From positions 70,971,890 through 71,035,889 of the forward strand of contig CM075850.1 in NCBI GenBank assembly GCA_037975125.1: a DNA stretch of 64,000 bases, read 5' to 3'. The notes under the pieces are model-generated. The model was not told the origin of the DNA and searched no databases. It saw nothing but the letters and a program-made list of their open reading frames with translations. Source of the DNA: Latrodectus hesperus (lineage: Eukaryota; Arthropoda; Arachnida; Araneae; Theridiidae). A program made the position numbers and the translations under genes. Positions 1 through 12,076 of the stretch are shown piece after piece (positions within the stretch are counted from its first letter, which is position 1; each line of letters starts with the position of its first letter).

Positions 1-711
1 ATTTAACATTATGGAAATATGCGAACAAATTTTGCATATAATTTTAAAATATTTTAACATTCAGGGGCTCATCTTTTTATTTTATTAGTTTTTTTATTAT
101 TTTCTTCTGAAAAATTACTTCAATTGCTCAGCTATACATATTAAATGATAGTTATATTATTTTTATTAATCTTGAAAATTAAAATGTATTTATTTCGGGA
201 AATGTCCAAGAGTATTAATCAAAATGCTCTAAGTAACCATTATAGGCTAAAAATGCTCACTTTGCAATGTACAGTGTGGAGATAAGTATTTTGCAAAAAT
301 AAAATCGCATATAAATAAGAATGTATTTGAAATAAAATATATAGCGTAGGAAAAGGTGTGAAAAATTCGAGTCTAATAAAAAACAGCAGAAGAACGCTAC
401 TTTTACGCACACACACACAGTCAGATGAATCATATAACTAAAACTGTCGCTGAAAAAATTGCTAAAACAATAAGAAGGTATTTTTTACAAATTGCCACGA
501 AAGATTTTAAAGCTCGAGAAAACATTGGTTCTGCGAAGAAAACAAATAAGTTTAAATTTGGTTCTTGTCGCTAACATTTCCCAGATGCGCTGTTTAAAAT
601 AAAACATAATTTTCCGCACAAAATAAAATGCTTCCTATATATATCTAAATAAAATAGGACTCTTTCTTTACTTCTCTGCAAACCAACAATATTTTAAAAA
701 TTCCCCCAAAG

Positions 712-714
<3 letters not shown>
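1..714. other. AT-rich non-coding flank
   Basis: No supported gene. The stretch is AT-rich single-copy-looking DNA with a short CA run near 404-418. It ends where a long (TA)n tract begins. Confidence 0.6.

Positions 715-764
<50 letters not shown>
715..764. repeat. (TA)n microsatellite, left flank of the mariner element
   Basis: About 25 uninterrupted TA units end exactly where the left inverted repeat of the Tc1/mariner element starts. These elements integrate at TA, so the tract may be the pre-existing target. Confidence 0.97.
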
Positions 765-767
<3 letters not shown>

Positions 768-921
768 GGTGATCCAAAAGTCAGGACGAACTTTAAAAAT
801 GAATAATTCGAAAACGAATCACGATACAAAGATGCGGTTTGCACCAAACGGATAGAAAAAAAACCGGGTTTTGTGTGGCAATGAAAAAAAATAGTTCTGT
901 TGACGACCAACAGATGGCGCT
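765..921 (+). repeat. Left terminal inverted repeat of the mariner element
   Basis: About 157 bp matching the reverse complement of 2199-2354 with only scattered differences. The match runs from the cagggtgatcc terminus to the cagatggcgct motif. Confidence 0.92.
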
Positions 922-1016
922 GTCGGATTTTTGATGTAGGATTATGCAAAGCAACAAACGATATAAAAAGAAGCAACTGCAGCAGGTAATGGTAGTCGAA
1001 GCTGGTATGCATCGCA

Positions 1017-2118
1017 ATGCTGTCCATAGTTGAGAAAGCCCTCTTAGTTAAACTGTTTTATAAGAATTTGGAAAGTGTTATTGTAGCATTTCGAGCATAT
1101 CGCTACATGAAGGGTATGCGAGATAGCAAAGGACTAATAACGTCTTCTGCATTGTACAAAATTGTGAAAAAAATTGAAGCTACAGGTTCTTTGGCATTAC
1201 GTCAAAGAAGTTGACGTTCCTCAACTGCAACTGCTGTTGCCACGACAGTGGAGCAGACGGTGCAAGCCATGTCGGCGGTTGCTGCACATGGGTAGTGCAG
1301 TGATCAAGAAGTTTCGAGGCAGACAGGAGTGTCGTACGGAAGTGTCTGGAGAGCGCTGCGAGTAACTTTGCAATGGTATCCCTATAAGTTGCAACATAAT
1401 TAAAAACTGAAACCTCCTGACTTCGACTCTCGTGACTTCGACATTTTGCGAATTTGGTCTTCAATAAGATGGAAGAGCAGCACGACTGGCTTCACACTGT
1501 GCTTTGGACAGATGAAGCCCATTTCACACTCTCTGGCGCTGTTAACACCCGCAATTGTCGAGTGTGGACCACAGAAAATCCACATGCATTTGTTGAGATA
1601 CCCTTGCAACAGCCTAAAGTGGCAGTCTGGTGTAGCTTCACTGCTGATTTCATAATTAGTCCATTATTTTTTCGTGGAAGTCACACAGACAGGTTTCCAA
1701 ACAGTTTCTGTCACCGGTAAGCGATATCTAGCACTGTTACAGAACAGCATTATTCCTGAACTGCAAGCGCGACAGGCACTCCAAACAGTCACCTTTATGC
1801 ACGATGGAGCACTACCTCATATTTCTCTGCCTACTACACTCAACATTTGGGGAGGATTGTATTATCTGTCGCTACTTTAATCACTCGTGGCCTCCAAGAT
1901 CTCCCGATCTCACACCCTGTGACTTTTGGCTGTGGGGCTTCTTGAAGTCAAAAGTGTGCAGTGACCAATCGGCATCACTAGCGGCACTGAAAGATGCCAT
2001 CCGCCAAAATGTGTCTGCCATAAGGCAAGAAATGCTACTAAATGTTGTGAATGGTGTGGTGACTCGTCTCACAGCTTTACTTCTGAATGATGGACAGCAC
2101 ATTGAACATTTACTGTAG
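1017..2118 (+). pseudogene. Decayed Tc1/mariner-type transposase
   Basis: The frame opens at the ATG at 1017 (MLSIVEKALLVKLFYKN...), which resembles the N-terminal helix-turn-helix domain (DUF4817 type) of arthropod mariner-like transposases. Further along are the catalytic-core signatures WTDEAHF (first Asp), MHDGALPH (second Asp) and SPDLTPCDFWLWG (third Asp), and the family-typical C-terminus HIEHLL before the stop at 2116-2118. The gene is dead. In the first frame there are stops at about 1212 (a TGA within a QRS-stop-R context), near 1292 and near 1400. Frame changes occur near 1450, between 1674 and 1720, and near 1810-1880. Identification rests on motif recall, not a search. Confidence 0.88.
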
Positions 2119-2198
2119 TAAGTACTAATTAACTGTAATTAGACTTCATTAATCATTGTTTCATTTGTAAAACATCTTTTGTTGCAATAAAACACTAT

Positions 2199-2351
2199 AG
2201 CGCCATCTGTTGGTCGTCAACAGAACTATTTTTTTCATTGCCACACAAAACCCGGTTTCTTTTCCGTCCGTTTGGTGCAAACCGCATCTTTGTATCGTGA
2301 TTCATTTTCGAATTATTCATTTTTAAAGTTCGTCCTGACTTTTGGATCACC

Positions 2352-2354
<3 letters not shown>
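2199..2354 (-). repeat. Right terminal inverted repeat of the mariner element
   Basis: Reverse complement of 765-921 with few mismatches. It ends ggatcacccgg immediately before a second TA tract. Confidence 0.92.

Positions 2355-2416
<62 letters not shown>
2355..2416. repeat. (TA)n microsatellite, right flank of the mariner element
   Basis: About 31 TA units directly abut the right end of the mariner element, mirroring the tract on its left. Confidence 0.97.
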
Positions 2417-2418
<2 letters not shown>

Positions 2419-2761
2419 ATTGTAGTTTCTAATGAAAACATTTCCTAATAAAAATTTTAAATATTTATGATAAGACTTCTTTTTGCAACTGCTTTTCAAT
2501 TATTGACAATCGGTGGCGTATTTGGAAAAGTATAAGCGCGTTTTCTACAGGAAGCAAAAACAGTAATTCTTCAAAAGTTGAAAAAAAAAAAGAGTTATTG
2601 TCATTATTATTTTTTTAAAGTATTGGGAATATAGAAAGAAAGAGGATCCGATGCCTTACGTATTTTTTTTTATTTTCAACTATTAAGATGGATTATTTGA
2701 AAGTGGGAGAGAATGTCACGCGTCCCTTCGCTCTTGAAATTTCGGGTGAGGCTCTACTTAC

Positions 2762-2887
2762 CGGTTGCCGAATCCGCAGAGCAATATTTCGCCTCAGAAG
2801 GAGCCGCACTTGGTGCACTACTTCCATGATTCTGATTCCCACTCGAGGACCTCCTCTTTAGTCCTTGGATTTCTTTAGATGAATCAT
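2762..2887 (-). CDS. Internal coding exon of an unidentified minus-strand gene
   Basis: Read on the minus strand, a pyrimidine-rich tract ending ttgttccag leads into an open 126-nt segment closed by a strong donor (ACCG|GTAAGTAG). The exon enters and leaves in phase 1, so it is symmetric and could be skipped without a frameshift. The peptide begins (D)DSSKEIQGLKRRSSSG and ends SEAKYCSADSATG. It is rich in Ser, basic and Ala residues, with no recognised domain, and looks like a disordered linker with a possible basic/Ser phosphorylation patch (KRRSSSG). I do not recognise the protein. Neighbouring exons were not found, so they lie in the long flanking introns or outside the window. The promoter-like region near 22.8 kb on the same strand is a candidate start of the gene, but that link is inference. 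Confidence 0.65.
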
Positions 2888-4696
2888 CTGGAACAAGAAA
2901 AATGTAAAAAGAAAACCTTATAAATAGAAAAAAATTCAAGAGCAATTCCACTTATTTTATTATATAATGCCTAAATTATTCTATCAACAAAACTCTCAAG
3001 GAGTGGAAAGTAAGTGATGTGGATCAAATGGCATCTTGATCTTTTTCATCATTGGATTCAAATATGCACTTTCACACATTGTTAATACTTATCTTAATAA
3101 CTGAAGAATTAAAAAAAAAGATAGAAAACTGCTTTTTTTAAAAAAAAAATTAGATATTCTTTGAATGTGTACGCGAACATTCTCCCCATTTTCTTTTATT
3201 TAGGTGTTCAGTAGTATATTGTAATCTAAAATATGGACATATTTAACATAAGGTTAAGCAAACTGATATATTATTTAAACAATTTTTTTTCTGTAAGGGA
3301 GCGTACGATATTAGATTATGTTTAAAATAAAATAGTCAATTATATATATAGATTTCAGATTTAATTAAATTTAGATTTATTTTCCTTATTATTTTAAATT
3401 TAGATTTAAAGAATATTTAGTAATTCAAGAAAAATCTAAGGCAAATTAATTGTATTATTGTAAAATACAAAACAAAATGGAGCGATTGTCCATTAATTCA
3501 AGCTGCATTCATAGACAATTTTTATCAATGAAGTAACTATGAGAATATTATAAAAAGCAATTAGGAAATATGATGGTAACCAAATACTGTAATAAATAAT
3601 AATTTATTTTTTAGTTAACTGAAAAATTTATAGAAAACAACACGTTCTAAAACAAGTTTATTTCCAGATCCTTGGCGTGTAGACTTATTTCGCAATGAGT
3701 AAGTGTGAAAAAAGTAAACTTCGAATTAATTACAGTTCTCATTTCAAATCATAATATACTTCCATAAAATTAAGATTCTCTAGAAAGGTAGAAACTTTAT
3801 ACCATAAAAACTTTTCATTATGAAAAATGTAACATTCACAAAAATTGCTGAGAGAATTCGTTAATGTTTAAGAATTTCATTCCGGAGATGTGTCTAAACA
3901 AATATATTAAAATAGAAACCCAATTCTCCAAGAAAAGCTTATTTGAAGAATAAAAATTTTGTTTTATAAAATTATTTTTTATTTACATTTACTCAAAATT
4001 TTTTCATCTGATTGCAAGCATGCAATCTGTATTATAATAAACTTTTCCTAACTTCAACAAAATTTTGTAAGCGACCATTAAATTTTTCAAGCCTGTTTCT
4101 TTTTAATTGTTAATAACAATAAGTTACGTTAATATATATTATGTTTAACCTAAATATGCGCAACATACTTATAATTATATAACCTAAAGAAAGAGAACGA
4201 GTATGAAAAAAAATTGTGCTAAAGATATTTGACCATTTATTTAAATTCGTGATACTTTCTCTCAGAAGTAGAAAATTGCAATATTAAGATTCACTTGGGC
4301 TTTATCAACATAAATTCATTTTGTAAACATCACACGAACCGAAAACTGTTCGACATCAAACAGTAATATTTTTGGAAATAGAACAAAAAACAATCATGTT
4401 TGTTGTAAAATATGACGGCGTTACCAGAACCAGCGCTTAATTCTATCAACAATTTTATATCGACTTCAAAAGTAGCCATAACTTTTCAGTGCAATGACGA
4501 TAAAATTCTTTGGCTCTTTTGTTCCTTGGGCATTGCAAACAGATACCAAAGCGACCTAATCTTCGATAATCATCTGGTTGTTCCATGTACGTGAGGTGAA
4601 TTGCAGATCAAATTCGAGAGAAATGTTTCACTCCCCAAATGGAAACCAGGTCGACATTTCCCTCCTCTTTAGGATTTTTTCCTTCTAAACTTCACT
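2888..4696. other. AT-rich non-coding DNA (probable intron of the minus-strand gene)
   Basis: No supported exon or repeat. Short open frames here lack splice signals, codon bias and recognisable motifs. Confidence 0.5.
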
Positions 4697-4936
4697 TCAC
4701 TTTAGAAACCGAAAATGCAGACGACAAAAATCTCGATGTGGGTTAAATCTATTGTCTTCGGGGCACATGAAAGGTGTATCACGTGGAATACGAAAACAGA
4801 TCTTTTTTGGTAACAGGTAGAGCAACTCATCACCTAAGTTCTTAAAGACTTTGTCTTTTGTTTTTATCACTTTCTTAGCTGATACTGAAGTGAGAACTAG
4901 TGCTTCAAATTGCGTCATTTTAATCAAAAAATCCAC
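4697..4936 (-). other. Unidentified open frame of 79 codons
   Basis: Minus-strand frame starting MDFLIKMTQFEALVL and ending CRLHFRFLK. It has more balanced composition than its AT-rich surroundings and a Cys/His/Phe-rich end (FMCPEDNRFNPHRDFC). No family is recognised, and no splice acceptor or donor pair frames it convincingly. It may be an old transposon or pseudogene scrap, or chance. Confidence 0.2.
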
Positions 4937-7900
4937 CTTATCTGTCAGCTAGTTGTACTCAGATAAATTGAATGAGAAAAATTAGATTTTTTTAAAAAAT
5001 AACTGTAAAGAAATTAGAGCATCCCTGATAAGGTTAAAATGCAACAGTTACACACAACAGATGAAGAAAAACGACTAAAATATTATCAATTTAAATAAAA
5101 TTAACAGTTGAAATTCAACGTATTTAATGTGATACTTTTATGAGGACTTTTTTTTATTTTTCAAGAATAACAAAAATAAGCATTTAAATATTTTGACATC
5201 ATCTTGAGTAGTACTAAGAAAATCTGTCAAATATATTTATAAATTTATAATTTACTAGACGCTCGAAATTTTTATTTAACATTATACAATATTAAGAAAT
5301 CAATTTTTAGGAAAATATTAAGCGAATACAAATAATAATGCATAAATTCCAAAAATAGCTTTAAATGGATATTTGAAATGTTTCTTTATATTAATTAAAA
5401 TCAGTGAAGTGTTTCATTAATCTTGATATCTCTGCACCTAATTTCCAATTCTTCCATGAGTCTAAAGTTATAAATTCATAGCTGTCCGTAAGAAAAAAAA
5501 TGGTTTCATTTGCCTGATAATATTTTTCTGTATCAGCGAAGTACTAATGAAATTATCTCTTAATACTTCTCAACAGTCATGAGAAAAATCCTTCCTATTA
5601 CGTTTATAAATTCAGATGAAAATGTGACTAATTTTAAATTTTTGCTACTCAATAATAGATTGCATATAATATGATGGTAGTAAGGAGAACCAATGATTTT
5701 CTTACTCAAAAAAATTTAATCATTAATTAAATTTTCTTCTCAAAATTTACATAACTGAGGAAAAATCTTAAATTTTTCTGACTTAAATTACTTATGACAA
5801 ATAAGAAAATTTATTTGTAAAAAAAAACATTTATGAGATATTTAGTTTTTATTCTAAATTTCTTGTGTTATACAGCATCTATCACAAAAATGTCTCTTGT
5901 TTTATAAATATTTTATTGCAATTTCCATTTAATAATCAATTAGAATATAATCAAATGTTAAAAAAATAGTAAAATAATAACTATACTTTCTTAATAAAAA
6001 GTTCTTTTTATTAAAACTTCTTAATAAATTGCTATAATTTAAGATGAAGTAGGATAAATAATAAGCGCTTTAGTTTTTTGATATATTAATGAAAAACATT
6101 CGCTCTAAATGATATAGTAATAACAGAGTAGAACATAAAGAAGAATAAAATAATAAAAGTAATTGAAATTTTTTCACGTTTATAAGCTATAATTTAATAT
6201 GACGTTAAATTATTTTCTGTGAACTTGCAAATAAATTTTAAATATATAATTCGTTTATGTGTTTCTTTAATTGTTAAATGATTATTACATGAGTATGTAA
6301 GCAGTTTGCTTGACAACTGCACAATACTATGAAAAAAAAGCATATAAGATATTTAAAGATTCAGAAAAAAATTTATGTAAAAATTTAAGTGAGATGATGC
6401 AAGTACACCAAATTAAAAACTGAGACATTTAATGGTAATTTCAGTCCCCTTTTTTAAATTATACTAAATAGCTTAGCCTGTTCATAAAATTGAAAATTTT
6501 TACATAAATTAAGTATCAAACCTGAAAAGTAAAACTAAGATCACATTATTGTCTCTTGGAAATATAAACCTCCGACCTGATTACTTAAGTGCTAGGTGTG
6601 TCAGAGTTTCTGTGGAGGCTAAAGATCAAATATATTGAGTCTATCATAATGAAGCAAATTAATTTTCAACATACATCGCCCAAATTTTATTGCCAAAAAA
6701 ATCTTAAACTTCACGTTACAGCCCTGATATCTCGTGTAATTATTGAAAACAAATCCAAAATGTAGGCTAACAGCTGCAGTATGATAAATAATTTTAGAAC
6801 ACTCACCTCTTATTACAATAAATTGTTAGGAAAACTTATATATAATGAAAATTTCGACAATATCAGCTCCTATTTCCCATATTCATGATATTGTTTCAGA
6901 AACGCAAAGAATAAAATTTCTGTAATAGACGACACCAGGAATATTGTGGCGCCGAGAAATGCCGTTCCGTAAAGTCAAACAGAAAGATGTGGTTGAGTCA
7001 GGTTGAGGCTTTAACAGGTTTTCTTATAAGTCTTGAGAATTTGATCAGTTTTTGAAATTAATAATAGTTATAAGCGTAAGTGAAAGGATGTTATAATTTC
7101 ATTCGGCAATACCATTCATATTAGAGAGTTCAAAAACTAATTTATTTATTGAGATGATAATTTTAAGACATGTTGTAAACGACCAAGGTTTGTACAAATT
7201 TTGAAAATATTCTTAAGAAAGAGAAAGAGATATCGGGGAATCGGTAATTGTACTACAAGTGTGCTAAATTTGATTTAAATAATGTTTTATTTTTTATTAT
7301 TCAAATAAGATTGTGATATGTATCGATAAATAACATAATTTTGTTGGTTGTATTTACAGAAAAAAAGTAACACTAAAATGCTGCTTGATTATTGGTTTTC
7401 GATTATGCGTAAATTTGAATATACTATTCGTGATATATAAAAAAAAACATATTTCAAGATAATAACTTAATTTGAATCTAAAAATATTCCCCATTAGTTT
7501 AATAGAGGGAAAAATAATTGTTAATAAATTTGTGTATGAAATAAAAATTTTATTCATTAAATAAAGCATACATGTATAGAATAATTATAATTAAAGTTAC
7601 AATTTCTGGGCATAGCTCCTACCATTTGAAATTCGATGGTAATATTCATGGTTGAAACAGAATTTAGACGAGATAAAATTTCCACCCTACGATAGTGTTT
7701 CATAAGTTTTGAATGTACACAGAAAAATCATGATTTATTTGTAAGCATTTAAACAAAACAGTGATTGGTGAGAATGAACCGAGAAAATACTTTCTGAATT
7801 ATTTTCTAAAGAATGGATAAACAGGACTAAGGGAATTGTATTGTACCATGAGTGGACACTTAATTTCATTCTTAATTATATATCATTTCGAAAAGTGATA

Positions 7901-8099
7901 TTTTCTTTGCATCGTTTTGAATAATCCTCTTAATTATAACCATTGAGTACTCACTCTGGATTCAAACTTTTATAGGAAGACTCTATTATAAGAACGTTCT
8001 AGCTATGAGGGCAAAATATTGGTAGATACATGGTTTAAATTAATATTATTTGTTATTAATCTTTTTATATGTAATTCAAACATTCTTGATAAACTCAAT

Positions 8100-8104
<5 letters not shown>
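4937..8104. other. AT-rich non-coding DNA
   Basis: Nothing recognisable. A slightly GC-richer patch lies near 6930-7020 with no coding or repeat signature I can name. Confidence 0.5.

Positions 8105-8195
<91 letters not shown>
8105..8195. repeat. (AT)n microsatellite
   Basis: About 45 uninterrupted AT units. Translated frames through it give meaningless Ile-Tyr runs. Confidence 0.97.
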
Positions 8196-8198
<3 letters not shown>

Positions 8199-8899
8199 TT
8201 ATCAAAGTAAAATATCCCTTCGCTACTATCATCTCTATTTTTTCTTATCAGATTATTTAAATGCTTATAAGCACGAACCGCACAAAATCTAGAAAATAAA
8301 GAACAATTGAGGAAAGTTATAAAAAATTTTTAAAAAAATGTGTGATTATATTAATCACACAAAAAATACTCATGTAGTCTTCTTTGTAAGGGACATATAA
8401 AATTTCTTCCCGAAAATAATAAAAAGAACTCATTGATTCGAAGAAACTTTTCTCGAAATTACAAGATTTTTACTAATATTAAGTTTTAAAATGCATACAT
8501 AAATACACTTTATCTCTGTCAAGAAAAGAATAAAACTTCAAACACACACACAGAGAGAAATGGTTTTCGTTTTAAGTCGAATTTCTTCGAGTAATTGTTT
8601 GCTAATACATTACAATAATCTAAGAGTGGTAATTAAGCATACAATATGTGGTACTTGGATCTATCCTGGTTTTTTAAACATTATTGCTGTTAGCAAAAAC
8701 CACATTCCATGTAATAAACATACAAATTCTGAATTAATATTAAAAATTTTATTCATAGGATAAAATATCGTGGGTCAAATGTATCATTTCATAGGAAAAG
8801 TTCAAAATGAAATATATACTTATCATAACAATGAAAAAATATTATGTGAAATAAACAATTATATCAAAATTATTAATTGTTATAAATTTATTTTTTCTA

Positions 8900-8905
8900 C
8901 ATATA

Positions 8906-8992
<87 letters not shown>

Positions 8993-9008
8993 TATATATA
9001 TATATATG

Positions 9009-9070
<62 letters not shown>
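8900..9070. repeat. Compound (AT)n microsatellite
   Basis: AT dinucleotide tracts interrupted by tttata, ttat and gctttt spacers over about 170 bp. The spacers suggest local expansion and duplication of an imperfect repeat. Confidence 0.95.
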
Positions 9071-9074
<4 letters not shown>

Positions 9075-9654
9075 CGTGTAGGAATTGCTTGTGTAATATT
9101 TTGGGAAAACGGCCAATATTCAATGAATTAAAGAAATTGTGTTTTTTATATTTATCATTTATAATCATATATTCTAGAGTATGTAAAATATTCGTAGATA
9201 AACAATTATATTAGTTACATAATTACTTTAATAGCATGAATGTATAACCTCATTTTGATTTATAATATAAAGTAATACATGCTTATAGTTCAAGTATCTT
9301 GGACTATTATTGTGAGAGTTATTTAGAATAAAAATATTCCTTCTACATTTATAAAAATATGTATTTTTCAATGAACAATGAAACCTGTCCATGCAATATT
9401 TATTTATGTTTATTTAGATATATTCCTCGATTGTTTTTATTGAAGCAGGCGTTTTCTTTACATATTCTTACTATACAAACATTTGCTTCTTTTTATTTAA
9501 ATGAATGTTAGCTAATTTAACTTTGCTTTTCCTGCCTTCTTATATTTACAATAATTGTGTGCGTGGAAAAGAATTCATGAAATTTCAGATTAAATACGCC
9601 AAATTCAATGTCTATAACTCCACCGCTCTACAAAAGCACTTAACTAGGCTATGT
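9071..9654. other. AT-rich non-coding DNA
   Basis: Nothing recognisable on either strand. Confidence 0.5.
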
Positions 9655-9706
9655 AAATTCTTACTCCCTTAACAAATCAAATTATTTGTTAAAGGAGTAA
9701 GAATTT
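9655..9706. repeat. Near-perfect stem-loop, 23-bp arms
   Basis: Arms at 9655-9677 and 9684-9706 pair over 23 bp with one mismatch around a 6-nt loop (caaatt). No transposon ends or coding context surround it. Confidence 0.9.
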
Positions 9707-9867
9707 GCTGAAATATTGCTGAAAAAATATTCCTTAGTCATGTTCTAATACGTAATTTATGAGTAAGGCTATTGTTCTCAGTAAAAAGTTTTAATCGTTT
9801 TGTAAATTTTACGTATTGTATAGCTAATAGGAGAAAGTGACAGTTAGTGAAATAGGTGACACATTTT

Positions 9868-9955
9868 CCTTTTTATGATATATAATATTATATACATATG
9901 CGCAACACACACACTTCTATATATTGCATGTATAACATTATATGTCATAAAAAGA
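9868..9955. repeat. Imperfect inverted repeat around CA-rich spacer
   Basis: A left arm starting ctttttatgatatataat near 9869 matches the reverse complement of the segment ending near 9954 (cattatatgtcataaaaag), with a few mismatches. The spacer of about 35-40 nt contains cgcaacacacacac. Confidence 0.6.
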
Positions 9956-10158
9956 AATTTTTTTATTTATTTATATCATAATATATACTGAGAGAGATGG
10001 ATATACAGATATAAATATTTATTTACTCGAGTGTATATGCGCATCCTATCTTGCAAGTTTATCTGAAATATTTAAACAATTCCTTGCAATTTAATTAAAG
10101 TGCTGTTTAGAAATAATGTTTAATTGACATTGTTCTTTATCTATTAAAATCAAGTTAT

Positions 10159-10161
<3 letters not shown>

Positions 10162-10245
<84 letters not shown>
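10162..10245. repeat. (AT)n microsatellite
   Basis: About 42 AT units directly beside an old SINE relic. Confidence 0.97.
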
Positions 10246-10250
<5 letters not shown>

Positions 10251-10253
10251 ACT

Positions 10254-10430
10254 TTGGCCGCTAGCTTAAGCGTCGAGCTTGGTAAATGAAAGTTAACACT
10301 CTGGGATTCAGTAAACTGTTCGCAGGTTCAATAACCACTTTGGATACAAATTTTGCAAGTGTTCGGAATTCACTGCTAATTGTAAATTCATAACTATTTA
10401 GGTCTCTGCGCAAAAAAACTCCATGGTTAT
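10254..10430 (+). mobile_element. Relic of a tRNA-derived SINE, same family as the copy at 21300
   Basis: The segment keeps a decayed box B (gttcgcaggttcaataacc), followed by gtgttcggaattcact and tctctgcgcaaaaaaactc. These line up in order with gttcgtgggttcgaatccc, gtggttcggaatccact and cgtgtgcaaaaaatgac in the younger copy at 21300-21480. The 5' tRNA-like part is heavily mutated. Assignment rests on these ordered similarities only. Confidence 0.55.
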
Positions 10431-12075
10431 CATTATATATACTGTTGATTTTTCAATAAAAATTTTCAAATAAAGATGCATTTTAGAGTTTTTTCTGTTA
10501 TAATACATTATAAACGATTACTCAATGGAAAAATAAAGCTGAAATGTAAATTTTGGTCACCTTGTAATATTATTATTAACATGCAATACACATTTATAAC
10601 TTATGTCACGCTATTCCAAGCTATTTTGGCTACTTATTTCTGTCTACAGAAGTAACTGAATATCATTAACATCTAATAGTTTTAAACCATTGTCAAATGA
10701 GGATATCGACCACCGATATGGTTCCCACTTCCACGACATGCAGCATCAAAAGTAGAATATTGGAATCTACGTACGCGTTTAATGTGCATATATCTTCTCA
10801 TCTAGATGGCTTTTGGTTGTTTTAGGCACTAAGTCCTGTCGTTTTAGACGAGAAGTGACGTTTTTATCCATAAAGCTATCACACACTCTAAAACAAATGC
10901 CAAAATTATATTTATAGCTTTTATTTCCATCTGACTGTTTCTACCACCTCAGCCACTAAATTATTGATAGTCAATACGTTATGTTGAATTTTCAGTGATG
11001 ACTTTGATATCTGTGTTGGTTCCTTACCTACCAGATTTCCTCAGAATGCAGGAGTATTAGCCCCTTCAATAGTTTGATGAATATGAAATCTTGTTAACGC
11101 TCTGCAATGGTATTTTTGTATCGAATTACTAGATTCCTGATACAAAAATTCTGCATTTTCTTACAAGGCTATAGAGCTTCGAAGACAACAGTAAATTAAT
11201 AACGATTAGTGACTGTTTCTACGCTAATAATTTCAGATAATTTAGAAAAATAGATAAAATCAAGAAAAATAAATTACTTTTAATTTTTTTAAAAAAAATA
11301 ATAAATAAGGATTGATCTATTTTTTCGCAAAACAAATTAACCTCGTTACTTCAAAAATAAAAAGAAACGATAATTTTCTTAGAATATTTCGAAATACCCT
11401 CAACAACTGAAAAAACAGTTAAGAAGTAACAAAGTGAACTAATCTTCCCAGAGATTATCATCCGAGCATCCTGAAAACGAAGCGAAACGAGCATAAAAGA
11501 ACACTTAATAATAATGACTCTCGAACACGCTGCCCTCAAAAGAACAAATCGGGAAAGAATTTTTCAATATCAATGTCATGAACGCGGTTGTCAAAAAAAA
11601 AAATTTTTTTTTCCTCCTTTGTAACGGTCTACTAATTAAGCGCTGGATGGTACCTCCGATCATCACGCGATTACGTCACTTCACTTCGACCACAGAATGG
11701 ATTTAGAGATGGGGAAGAAAGATGAACCCGGCAAACATATTTGGTATTAAATGAGATGAACAAAAAGGCACTCATGCATTTGGTTATTAATAGACCATTA
11801 TTCTGTTTTTGATAACTTTGCTTGCATGCCTGATTACTTAGCCATCAATGAAACAATGGTAAATGTAATATTGCTGATCCAGCTTGATCGCATATCATAA
11901 TGGCTAGAATGTGTGATTTTTTTAGTTCAATTACTTTATTCTGAAGTCTTTTTTTTTTTTCTTGAATACTGTTCAATGAAATTTCTGATTGTTTCCAGTG
12001 ATTTTGTTTGTATTCGGTGCAAAAAAAGAAATTTTTTTAGAATATTAAAATCAGTTCTCTTTTCTAATCGTTCTA
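10431..12075. other. Non-coding DNA with two GC-richer patches
   Basis: Patches near 10690-11180 and 11350-11720 have higher GC and CpG than their surroundings. The second contains a CRE-like ttacgtca near 11671. No frame, splice pair or transposon end is convincing, so they may be regulatory DNA or old repeats. Confidence 0.35.
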
Positions 12076-12076
12076 T

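Larger units (their letters stand above)
765..2354 (+). mobile_element. Tc1/mariner-superfamily transposon with long inverted repeats
   Basis: The 1.59-kb element is bounded by long terminal inverted repeats at 765-921 and 2199-2354, about 157 bp each and nearly identical when one is reverse-complemented. The outer ends read cagggtgatccaaaag on the left and, reversed, ccgggtgatccaaaag on the right. The inner ends share a cagatggcgct block. Both sides are flanked by TA repeat, consistent with the TA target duplication of the IS630-Tc1-mariner superfamily. The interior carries a transposase reading frame on the + strand broken by stops and frameshifts. The well-preserved repeats could still be substrates for a related transposase supplied in trans (inference). 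Confidence 0.93.

Noticed and set aside
1180..2102. Minus-strand frames across the mariner element
   Set aside because: Shadows of the + strand transposase pseudogene, without motifs.
8019..9081. Open frames containing long Ile-Tyr runs
   Set aside because: They are translations of (AT)n microsatellites, not genes.
10690..11180. Possible transposase C-terminus on the minus strand in a GC-richer patch
   Set aside because: The fragment (ACRGSGNHIGGR) is too short and does not fit a family pattern in order.
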